In this document: one piece after another, positions 18,180-26,777 of the stretch | Layout: each line of letters starts with the position of its first letter | Position numbering within the stretch: position 1 is the first letter of the stretch | Assembly (NCBI GenBank): GCA_964521285.1 | Contig: CAZFQS010000013.1 | Coordinates: 47,432-111,431, forward strand | DNA length: 64,000 nucleotides | Direction of reading: 5' to 3' | From: G020354785 sp964521285 | GTDB taxonomy: Bacteria; Bacteroidota; Bacteroidia; Bacteroidales; UBA10428 | The notes under the pieces: generated by a model | What the model saw: the letters and a program-made list of their open reading frames with translations, nothing else | Database searches by the model: none | What the model was told of the DNA's origin: nothing | Program-made: the position numbers and the translations under genes

Positions 18180-18950
18180 ATGGTAAAACAAATTATTTCC
18201 TACAACATAAATGGTATAAGGGCTGCTGTTAATAAAAGTTTTCATGAATGGATAAGGGATATGAATACGGATATATTGTGTGTTCAGGAAATAAAAATTC
18301 AGTCAGATCAAATAGACAAGGGTATTTATGATGATTATGGCTATAATACATACTGGTATTCATCAAAAAAGAAAGGTTACAGCGGAACAGCGATATTTAC
18401 CAAAAGCAAACCGGAATTGTTGCAATACGGAATGAATATTGAAAAATATGATAGGGAGGGAAGACTAATCAGGGCTGATTATAACGATTTAACCCTGTTA
18501 TGTGTATATGTGCCCTCGGGCACTATGGGTGGTGAAAGACAGGTTTTTAAAATGAAATTCCTTATGGATTTTCAAAAATATATTGATAATCTTAAAAAAG
18601 TCCGGCCTAATATTGTTATCTCAGGAGATTTTAATATATGCCACAAGCCAATTGATATTAACCATCCTGAAAAACATAAAAAATCATCAGGGTTTTTACC
18701 GGAAGAAAGAAAATGGATGGATGAGTTTATTGAAAGCGGATTTATTGATACTTTCAGAGAGTTTAACAAAGAGCCTGAACAATATTCGTGGTGGAGCTAC
18801 AGGGCAAATGCAAGGGTTAAGAATCTGGGCTGGCGTATTGATTACCATGTAATATCAGAAAGTCTAAAACCCAGATTAAGAGGTGCCGGTATTTTAAATA
18901 AGGTAAATCATTCTGATCACTGTCCGGTTTATATTGAGATAGACTTCTAA
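18180..18950 (+). CDS. xth: Exodeoxyribonuclease III (AP endonuclease)
   Basis: A 256-residue member of the exonuclease/endonuclease/phosphatase superfamily, which cleaves DNA 5' to abasic sites in base-excision repair. Family residues are visible in order: the Asn of SYNINGIRAA, the metal-binding Glu of CVQEIKIQ, the SGDFNICH strand, the WWSYR segment, WRIDYHVIS, and the final SDHCPV with the catalytic Asp-His pair. The length matches the ExoA/Xth group. Confidence 0.96.
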   Translation: MVKQIISYNINGIRAAVNKSFHEWIRDMNTDILCVQEIKIQSDQIDKGIYDDYGYNTYWYSSKKKGYSGTAIFTKSKPELLQYGMNIEKYDREGRLIRADYNDLTLLCVYVPSGTMGGERQVFKMKFLMDFQKYIDNLKKVRPNIVISGDFNICHKPIDINHPEKHKKSSGFLPEERKWMDEFIESGFIDTFREFNKEPEQYSWWSYRANARVKNLGWRIDYHVISESLKPRLRGAGILNKVNHSDHCPVYIEIDF

Positions 18951-19018
18951 ATTATTCTTTTATTTAATCCGGCCAGACATGTTAGGATTACTTTGGATAT
19001 AAAAAATCATTTTATAAT

Positions 19019-19894
19019 ATGAAAGGACTTTTTGTCGGGCTTAATACTATTGATATACAATTTCTGGTTGAAAAATATCCCGGAATAAATACAAAGACTT
19101 TAGTTGAGAAAAATAGTATTTATACAGGAGGACCGGCAACAAATGCAGCTATAACATTTTCAAATCTGGGAGGCGGTGCTGCATTAATCACATTTGTTGG
19201 AAATCATTTTTTTTCTGAATTTGTTATTAATGAATTGAAAACTTATAATGTAAAATTATATGATGCAGGTTTTAATATAAATACCAGTCCGGTAATAAGT
19301 TCAATAATAACTTCAGTGGATACAGGTGATCGCACAATACTTACTGTTGAGCCTGAACAGATTAACAAGAGCAATATTAATTACAGGTTATTTAAGGATA
19401 TATGTGAGGATGAACTTAAATCAAGTAATATAGTCCTTATTGATTGCTTTTATATTGATGGGGCAGTTAAAATTGCCAGGGAAGCAAAAAAGTTATCAAT
19501 ACCTGTTGTTATTGATGGGGGAAGCTGGAAAAATGGCATGGAAAATTTGCTTGATTTTGTTAATATAGCTATTTGCTCTGAAAATTTTTATCCTCCGGGG
19601 CTTAAAAAATCGGAGGAGGTATTTGAATACCTGTCTTTAAGAAATTGTGAAAGAATTGCAATTACGAGGGGAGAAAAACCAATTCTTTATAAAGACAAAA
19701 ATGACTATGGTAAAATTGATGTACCCAAAATAAGTCCGGTTGATACACTGGGGGCAGGGGATATTTTTCACGGGGCTTTTTGTTTTTATTACTTAAAAGA
19801 GAATAATTTTGCAGAAGCTTTAACAAAGGCTGCTGCTATTGCAGCCGAATCGTGCAGGTATATAGGAGCAAGAAAATGGGCATCAAAATTGTAA
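19019..19894 (+). CDS. PfkB-family carbohydrate kinase
   Basis: A 291-residue ribokinase-fold kinase. The N-terminal signature region TGGPATNAAITFSNLGG is near residues 38-54, and the C-terminal signature DTLGAGDIFHGAF starts at residue 242 with the catalytic base Asp248. Such enzymes phosphorylate sugars or nucleosides with ATP; the substrate cannot be deduced. It lies 68 bases after xth and 50 bases before the U32 gene, neither of which suggests a substrate. Confidence 0.92.
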   Translation: MKGLFVGLNTIDIQFLVEKYPGINTKTLVEKNSIYTGGPATNAAITFSNLGGGAALITFVGNHFFSEFVINELKTYNVKLYDAGFNINTSPVISSIITSVDTGDRTILTVEPEQINKSNINYRLFKDICEDELKSSNIVLIDCFYIDGAVKIAREAKKLSIPVVIDGGSWKNGMENLLDFVNIAICSENFYPPGLKKSEEVFEYLSLRNCERIAITRGEKPILYKDKNDYGKIDVPKISPVDTLGAGDIFHGAFCFYYLKENNFAEALTKAAAIAAESCRYIGARKWASKL

Positions 19895-19944
19895 CGATTT
19901 AAGATAAATTACAGATCAACACAAGGTATTTATATTTTTAAACA

Positions 19945-21198
19945 ATGAAGCTGAAAAGAGAAGATATTGATTTAACAGCTCCTGCCGGATCCTTTGACTC
20001 ACTGATTGCTGCTATTCAGGGAGGAGCAAATTCTGTGTACTTCGGACTGGGAAAGTTAAATATGCGGGCCAGATCTTCATATAACTTTAATGAAAATGAC
20101 TTAGAGAAAATCAAAGGTATTTGTGATGAACATAAGGTTAAAGCTTATCTTGCTTTAAATACAATCTTATATGATTCCGAGCTGCCCAGGATTAGGGAAA
20201 TAATCAACATGGCAAAGAAGAAGGGAATTGACGCTGTAATTGCCTCTGATCTGGCGGCCATAGATTATGCTCATTCAATAGGAATGAATGTACATATTTC
20301 AACCCAGGTTAATATTAGTAATATTGAATCTTTAAAATTTTTTTCCAGATATGCTAATGTAGTTGTATTAGCCAGGGAGCTTGATTTAGCCCAAATATCT
20401 GAGATTGCGAATAAGGTTTTAATGCATAATATAAAGGGCCCATTGGGAGAGGTTATAAAGCTGGAATTATTTGTTCATGGAGCATTATGTATGTCAATTT
20501 CGGGAAAGTGTTATCTGAGTTTGCATGAACATAATTTTTCAGCAAACAGGGGAGAATGTTTGCAGGATTGCCGGCGAGCATACACAGTTAAAGAAAAAGA
20601 AACAGGATTTGAACTGGATATTGATAATGAGTATATAATGTCACCAAAAGACTTATATACAATTCATTTTTTAGATAAGATCCTTGAGGCAGGGGTGAGG
20701 GTATTGAAAATTGAAGGCCGGGCAAGGCCCCCGGAATATGTAAAAACAGTTACCGAATGTTATAATGAGGCTATAAATTCATATCTGGAAGGAACCTATG
20801 ACAGTGACAAAATTAATTATTGGAAAAAGAGGTTATCCGCAGTCTTCAACAGGGGATTTTGGGATGGATATTATTTAGGTCAAAAGCTTGGAGAATGGAG
20901 TGACATATATGGTTCAAAAGCTACAAAAAGAAAGATATTTGTTGGAAAGGGAATGAACTATTTTGATAAAATCAAAGTTGCAGAATTCACCTGTGAAGCA
21001 AATACATTAAATACAGGGGATGAGATACTAATAACCGGACCAACTACCGGGGTAGTAGAAACTACCGTTAAGGAAATAAGAGTTAATCTAAAGAATGTTA
21101 CCCAGACAATACAGGGTGAAAGATTTTCAATTCCTGTAGATCAGGTTGTCAGAAGATCTGATAAGCTTTTTAAGATTGTGGATTCAGAGAAATTATAA
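19945..21198 (+). CDS. U32-family (peptidase-like) RNA-modification protein
   Basis: A 417-residue U32-family protein. The start LTAPAGSFDSLIAAIQGGANSVYFG and the motif FVHGALCMSISGKC, followed by NRGECLQDCRR, are family hallmarks; the cysteines probably hold an iron-sulphur cluster. The family was first named as collagenase-like peptidases, but characterised members (RlhA, TrhP) take part in hydroxylation of rRNA or tRNA, which is the more likely role. Length is close to the TrhP (YegQ) group, but which RNA is modified cannot be told here. Confidence 0.9.
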   Translation: MKLKREDIDLTAPAGSFDSLIAAIQGGANSVYFGLGKLNMRARSSYNFNENDLEKIKGICDEHKVKAYLALNTILYDSELPRIREIINMAKKKGIDAVIASDLAAIDYAHSIGMNVHISTQVNISNIESLKFFSRYANVVVLARELDLAQISEIANKVLMHNIKGPLGEVIKLELFVHGALCMSISGKCYLSLHEHNFSANRGECLQDCRRAYTVKEKETGFELDIDNEYIMSPKDLYTIHFLDKILEAGVRVLKIEGRARPPEYVKTVTECYNEAINSYLEGTYDSDKINYWKKRLSAVFNRGFWDGYYLGQKLGEWSDIYGSKATKRKIFVGKGMNYFDKIKVAEFTCEANTLNTGDEILITGPTTGVVETTVKEIRVNLKNVTQTIQGERFSIPVDQVVRRSDKLFKIVDSEKL

Positions 21199-21205
21199 AA
21201 ATTAG

Positions 21206-24130
21206 ATGAGTATTTTTAGAGTATTGTTAAACCAGAGACTACTACAATTGAAATTCAAAGTTTACAATTACAGGAAAACACTTATTACTCTTTACCTTTT
21301 AGTTATATATTTTTCAGAGGGTTATACACAATTTTTCTCGACTGGCCAGGACCCCTACTTAACTGCGTGGGAGCAGATAAGAACTGAAAACTTCCGGATA
21401 ATTTACCCGAAAGAGTTTAATAAAGAGGCAAACAGACTGGCAAATATTCTGGATTATTCTTATGGATACTTAACCCAAAGTCTTGATAGAAAGCCGGGAA
21501 AAGTATCAGTTATTCTTCATAATAGTTCTGTTATATCAAATGGTTATGTATCGTGGGCTCCAAAGCGCATGGAATTTGTTACCACTCCTCCCCGGGAGAG
21601 TTATGCTGAAGACTGGCTTGAACAATTGACTCTGCACGAATTCAGGCATGTTGTTCAGGTGGATAAATTGAATCAGGGATTAACAAAATTATTATCATTG
21701 ATTTTCGGGCAACAGGCCACTGGGGCAGTACTCGGGTATCTGCCCCAGTGGTTTATGGAAGGAGATGCTGTTGTAACAGAAACTGCACTGTCAAGTACCG
21801 GCAGGGGCCGTCTTCCTTCATTCGAAATGAAATTGAAAGCCTTTTTTACTGAAAATGACAAAAGGATTTCTTATGACAGACTTTATTTAAGATCATATAA
21901 GGATTTTATCCCCGATTATTATCATTCAGGTTATTATATGGTCGCATATTCCAGACTAAATTATGATACAAAATTCTATAGTAAAGTGCTTGATAATGTA
22001 GCAAGAAAACCTTATTTAATAAGCCCGTTTTACTTCGGATTGAAAAAATATTATGGTCTTTCCAAAATAAAACTTTTTAAAGAGACTTTTGATACTCTTA
22101 AAAACCTCTGGCAATATCAGATAAATTATATTGATTATACAAGTTATGAATATTTGTCAGATGCCAAATCAAAATTCTATACCAGTTACAGGTATCCTCA
22201 ATTTGTAAATGACAGCACAATAGTTGTTTTAAAAAGCGGGATTGATCAGATTGATCAGTTTGTTACAATTACAAAAAGGGGAGATGAAAGAATTATTCAT
22301 ACTCCCGGTTATTTGTCTTCTGACAGAATATCATTTAAAAACAACAAATTAGTATGGGATGAAATAATACAGGACCCCAGATGGGAACAACGCAGTTATT
22401 CTGTAATCAAAATTTACGATTTGGAATCAGGCAAAGAAAAGCAGTTGACAAAAAAATCAAGGTATTTTTCACCATCAGTTTCATATGATGGCAATAAAAT
22501 AGTTGTAGTTGAGATAGATAATCAAAACAATAATTTCTTGACTATAATTAATTTGCATGATGGGGCTGTTGAAAAAAGAATCCCGTCTCAGTCAAACAAA
22601 CTTCTACAATTTCCTGTATGGACTGAAAACGGACAAATAATTGTAATTTCCATTGATGAAGAAGGGAAAGGAATAAGGCGGTATGATCCTTTAAGGCAGG
22701 AATGGAATACAATATTCTCTTCTAAATATATTGATATTTCTCAACCTGTGCAATGGAATGATTATATACTATTCAGAGGAGGGTTTAATGGTATAGATAA
22801 TATTTATGCTTTTAACAATAAATCGAAAAATGTTTATCAGGTAACATCTTCTAAATTTGGTGCATTTGATCCTTCTGTAAGCTTAAATAAAAAGGATTTA
22901 CTATATGCAAATTATTCTTCAAATGGTTATAAAGCAGTAATAACAACTCTTGATTCCAGTTTATGGATACCTTTATCTGATGTTACCGATCATTCTATAA
23001 AATGGTATAATCAGCTTGCTAAACAGGAGGGAAAAAATATCCAGGAAAGTGATATACCTGATGTAACTTATAAGTCTGAACAGTATTACAGGCTAACGAA
23101 TTTATTTAATTTCCACAGCTGGTATCCTTTTTATTTTGACATTGACTTTAATAATTTTGATTTTTCGGATCTGCCTGTATCACCGGGGATAACTATACTT
23201 TCACAAAATAAACTAAGTACAGCGATTTCAAGTATCGGCTATTCGTATGAAAATGGGGGTCATTATTTTTATCCGAAAATTACTTATGCGGGATTTTATC
23301 CTGTAATAGAGTTTTCCGCCAAATTAGGGGGTCCGTCATCTTACCTGAAACTTTATGAAAATGTTGATCCTCCGAAAAATAGATCATATAACAAAATTTT
23401 TTTCATAAAATCATATTTGCCGTTGAAGTTCAGTAACAATAAATATACTAAACTGATAAGGCCTCAAATTGAATATGAATATAATAGTCTTTATTATTTT
23501 GACGGCGGATATAAAAACGGTATATCAAGTTTTCATTATAAGCTTGGAGTATATAGATATTTAAAATTATCATCCCGCGATATTGAATATAAATGGGGGC
23601 AAACAATAAATTTTGCATATACCCATACCCCTGCAAGTGCATTATTCGGTTCTATAATTTCAGTGAGCTCAAGATTATACTTCCCGGGATTATTCAGGCA
23701 TCATAGTCTGAGATTGTACGGAGGTATTCAAAAACAAAATCCCGAAAAATATATTTATACTATAAACAGAGTACTTTTACCAAGAGGATATCCAAACTAC
23801 TATTCAGATAAATTCTGGAAAATTACACTTGATTATGCTTTTCCTTTATCTTATCCTGACTTTTCGCTTGGTCCGTTTATTTATATAAAGAGAATTAAAC
23901 TAAATCTCTTTTATGATCATGCTTACGGTTATAATGTGAGGGAAAACCTTGAGTCTGCCAACAATAATTATACCGGGATATACAACTCCATTGGAGCAGA
24001 ATTGACATCTGATTTAAATATTATACGGTTTATTTTTCCCTTTGATGCCGGTATAAGGTGTTCATACCTCCCGGGGAAAAATAGTTTATCGTTAGAGTTT
24101 TTATTTTCTGTAAATGCTGGATTTTTATAA
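21206..24130 (+). CDS. Predicted outer-membrane HExxH protein with beta-propeller and barrel
   Basis: A 974-residue envelope protein starting 7 bases after the U32 gene. A basic leader and hydrophobic segment (about residues 24-41) suggest a signal peptide. Next comes a metallopeptidase-like domain with HEFRH at 144-148 and a following Glu185 (WFMEGDAV), the gluzincin pattern HExxH...E. From about 310 to 590 there are TolB/WD40-like propeller strands (YSVIKIYDLESGKEKQLT, SPSVSYDGNKIVVVE). The C-terminal 300 residues alternate aromatic and polar residues and resemble an outer-membrane beta-barrel. This points to a surface or outer-membrane protease or processing factor; the substrate is unknown. 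Confidence 0.75.
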   Translation: MSIFRVLLNQRLLQLKFKVYNYRKTLITLYLLVIYFSEGYTQFFSTGQDPYLTAWEQIRTENFRIIYPKEFNKEANRLANILDYSYGYLTQSLDRKPGKVSVILHNSSVISNGYVSWAPKRMEFVTTPPRESYAEDWLEQLTLHEFRHVVQVDKLNQGLTKLLSLIFGQQATGAVLGYLPQWFMEGDAVVTETALSSTGRGRLPSFEMKLKAFFTENDKRISYDRLYLRSYKDFIPDYYHSGYYMVAYSRLNYDTKFYSKVLDNVARKPYLISPFYFGLKKYYGLSKIKLFKETFDTLKNLWQYQINYIDYTSYEYLSDAKSKFYTSYRYPQFVNDSTIVVLKSGIDQIDQFVTITKRGDERIIHTPGYLSSDRISFKNNKLVWDEIIQDPRWEQRSYSVIKIYDLESGKEKQLTKKSRYFSPSVSYDGNKIVVVEIDNQNNNFLTIINLHDGAVEKRIPSQSNKLLQFPVWTENGQIIVISIDEEGKGIRRYDPLRQEWNTIFSSKYIDISQPVQWNDYILFRGGFNGIDNIYAFNNKSKNVYQVTSSKFGAFDPSVSLNKKDLLYANYSSNGYKAVITTLDSSLWIPLSDVTDHSIKWYNQLAKQEGKNIQESDIPDVTYKSEQYYRLTNLFNFHSWYPFYFDIDFNNFDFSDLPVSPGITILSQNKLSTAISSIGYSYENGGHYFYPKITYAGFYPVIEFSAKLGGPSSYLKLYENVDPPKNRSYNKIFFIKSYLPLKFSNNKYTKLIRPQIEYEYNSLYYFDGGYKNGISSFHYKLGVYRYLKLSSRDIEYKWGQTINFAYTHTPASALFGSIISVSSRLYFPGLFRHHSLRLYGGIQKQNPEKYIYTINRVLLPRGYPNYYSDKFWKITLDYAFPLSYPDFSLGPFIYIKRIKLNLFYDHAYGYNVRENLESANNNYTGIYNSIGAELTSDLNIIRFIFPFDAGIRCSYLPGKNSLSLEFLFSVNAGFL

Positions 24131-24365
24131 AAGGAAGAATATTTAGCATATTAAATATATTATGATGTTCATAAATATTTGTTATTTAGTTACTTGAACA
24201 TTCATCATCAGCTAATAGATGACTTATAAGACAAGGTTAAATTAAACCGGATTAAGTTGATAATGTGACGATATTTTTGTAAATTGTGAGTTTACTGGAA
24301 ATACTTGTAATTCATATCTATCGTATTATTCTTTCTAATATTATAATTAACTAAAACCCGTTATT

Positions 24366-25127
24366 ATGTTATCAAATCAAATTATAGAAACAACAGGGTA
24401 TATAATAAAAACCGAAAGACTTAAAAGCCTGGAGGAGAGTATTATGTCCAATACTTTGGTTCTTAAGAGTATGAAGCCATTTCCGGGGTATGAAGATAAG
24501 AGCGGTATAAAAACCAAAGCAAGGTTAAATTATGTTTATCTTATCCTTATGTACAGGTACTTTCCTGAGAAGATTGAACGAATTTCAAGAGTATTAAAAA
24601 ATGAAAAATACAATAAATGTAATTTCAGCTGCAGTGAAATAGTCATACAAAACAAAATACTTCCGTGCATAAGGATTAAAGGTCTTGAATGCTATGAGAT
24701 AATTCCTGACATACAGGCAGACTATAAGCATAATGATATTAAGTTTATGAGTTTTAAAGCCATTGACAGTGAAGGGAAAATTAAAGTATATAAACATTTT
24801 AAAATTTCCGAAATTACTGAAGGAATCTACAGAGATTTGTTTGAAGGAGCGAAATTTTATTTTACCATACCTAATCAGATAAACTGGAAGATTCTTGAAA
24901 ATATAACTCATAATGTTAAGAAGAAAATTGAAAATTCTAATTTTGATTCGGCACTGGGAATTATTAACAGATTTAACGGACCTGAAGATGTTATCAGAAT
25001 ATTTGATAAAAATAAAACACTGGAAAGAGCATTAGAGATAAGAAATAAGTATATTAAGGAACTTAAGCGGGAGCATTCACTCACAAATACATTTAAAAAG
25101 GCCATAACTTCTACTTTTAACAACTAA
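24366..25127 (+). CDS. Hypothetical protein, 253 residues
   Basis: Not recognised. The product is rich in Lys, Ile and Asn, has no signal peptide or membrane segment and is probably cytoplasmic. Two short Cys motifs (CNFSCSE near residue 80, CIRIKGLEC near 98) are not arranged as a clear zinc site. It stands alone, 235 bases after the barrel protein and converging on the aldehyde dehydrogenase gene. Its codon use and composition match the neighbours, so it looks native rather than recently acquired. Confidence 0.7.
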   Translation: MLSNQIIETTGYIIKTERLKSLEESIMSNTLVLKSMKPFPGYEDKSGIKTKARLNYVYLILMYRYFPEKIERISRVLKNEKYNKCNFSCSEIVIQNKILPCIRIKGLECYEIIPDIQADYKHNDIKFMSFKAIDSEGKIKVYKHFKISEITEGIYRDLFEGAKFYFTIPNQINWKILENITHNVKKKIENSNFDSALGIINRFNGPEDVIRIFDKNKTLERALEIRNKYIKELKREHSLTNTFKKAITSTFNN

Positions 25128-25227
25128 CTAACCAGTTTCTGTTTGAAATTCTTTATTGATAAAGGGGATACCGGATTTTTAATAAAGAAAAAGGAATATT
25201 GTTAGTAATATAAAGGATTTCCAGGCT

Positions 25228-26592
25228 TTATTTAATAAAAATTGTCTTTTGATTTACAAATTCACGAATTCCTAAATGCGATAGTTCTCTTCCATAGCCA
25301 GATTTTTTTATTCCCCCGAAGGGAATTTCAGGACGTGAAGCAACCATCCCGTTTATATAAACAACTCCTGACTCAATATCCCTGGCAATATTTTGTACCC
25401 TTTTAATATCCTGTGACCATATTGATGCACCAAGTCCGAATTCAGAATTATTAGCCTGTTCAATAGCCTCGCCTGCATTTTTTACTTTGAATACTGATGC
25501 TACCGGCCCAAATATTTCTTCTTCGTAAGCTGGCATGCCAGGTGCGATATCATTTATAATTGTTGGATTATAAAAGGCTCCCTCATGAGGAGTTTTATTG
25601 TCTTCCCATAAAATATTTGCTCCATTCTCTATAGATTTTTTTACCTGGCCGGCTAAAATTTCTCTAAGTTCTTTATTGGCCATTGAAGCATAGTCTGATG
25701 ATTCATCCAGAGGATTGCCAAACTTAAGGCGATGTAAATTTTCCTGAAATTTTAAAATAAACTTATCATAAATTTTTTCTTCAATAATAAATCTTTTTGC
25801 TGCTATACAACTTTGTCCGCAATTAATCATTCGTGCTTTTGCAGCTATATAAGCTGCTGAACTAATATCAGCATCCTTAAGAATTATGAAAGGATCACTG
25901 CCCCCAAGTTCAAGTACTGATTTCTTAATATTTAATCCTGCCCTTTGAGCAACATTCCTGCCTGCTTCAGTGCTCCCTGTTATTGTTACTGCCTGTATTC
26001 TGGGATCGTCAATTATGCTGTTCACCTTATGTGATCTGACCAGTAACGTTTGAAAAATGCCTTCTCCGAATCCTGCTTTTTTAAAAATATCTTCTATTAT
26101 CAATGCACATTGAGGGACATTTGATGCATGTTTTAGCAGAACAACATTACCTGCCATTACCGCGGGGGGAGCAAAACGAAAAACCTGATAAAAAGGGAAA
26201 TTCCAGGGCATGACAGCCAGGATAATACCCAGGGGATCATAAACCAAATAGCTGGCTCCGTCATTAACGTTTAGTCCTTCATCTTCCAGAAATTTTTCAG
26301 CATGCTGTGCATAATATTCGCAAACCCATGCTGATTTTTCAACTTCTGCAACCGATTCTTTAATAACTTTTCCCATTTCGCCTGAAATAATTGTTGCGTA
26401 TGAATTTTTATTTTCCCTCAAAATTTTAGCACATTTAAGCATTCTTTCTGCACGGTATTTAAAACTGGTTTTCCTGAATTTTGTAAAAGCAAACTCAGCT
26501 TTGTCTATTGCTGAATTTATATAATTATTCCCATGCTCGTCAAATTCACCGAGTAATTCACCATTATAGGGATTAACTGATTTTAGTACCAT
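25228..26592 (-). CDS. NAD(P)-dependent aldehyde dehydrogenase (succinate-semialdehyde type)
   Basis: A 454-residue aldehyde dehydrogenase oxidising an aldehyde to its acid. The conserved catalytic Glu (VLELGGSDPF) and catalytic Cys (NCGQSCIAAKR) are present, along with the cofactor loop TITGSTEAGRNVAQRAG and the end motif EIPFGGIKKSGYGRE. Overall resemblance is to the succinate-semialdehyde dehydrogenase group, but the substrate is inferred. It is a single gene, divergent from the AttH-like protein, with a 185-base AT-rich gap that may hold both promoters. Confidence 0.92.
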   Translation of the reverse strand: MVLKSVNPYNGELLGEFDEHGNNYINSAIDKAEFAFTKFRKTSFKYRAERMLKCAKILRENKNSYATIISGEMGKVIKESVAEVEKSAWVCEYYAQHAEKFLEDEGLNVNDGASYLVYDPLGIILAVMPWNFPFYQVFRFAPPAVMAGNVVLLKHASNVPQCALIIEDIFKKAGFGEGIFQTLLVRSHKVNSIIDDPRIQAVTITGSTEAGRNVAQRAGLNIKKSVLELGGSDPFIILKDADISSAAYIAAKARMINCGQSCIAAKRFIIEEKIYDKFILKFQENLHRLKFGNPLDESSDYASMANKELREILAGQVKKSIENGANILWEDNKTPHEGAFYNPTIINDIAPGMPAYEEEIFGPVASVFKVKNAGEAIEQANNSEFGLGASIWSQDIKRVQNIARDIESGVVYINGMVASRPEIPFGGIKKSGYGRELSHLGIREFVNQKTIFIK

Positions 26593-26777
26593 GGATTATT
26601 TATTTTTAAAAATGTTTATTAGAAATCAGTGAATATTAAATTTTTACAAGTGTTATAATTTAGATATTTTTATAATATAATAATTTTTATTTTTTATTTG
26701 TAATATAAGAAGTAAATTTTCAGATACTGTGTGATATTAAGTACATTTCTTATATAGAATTTTTACAAATTAAAAGA

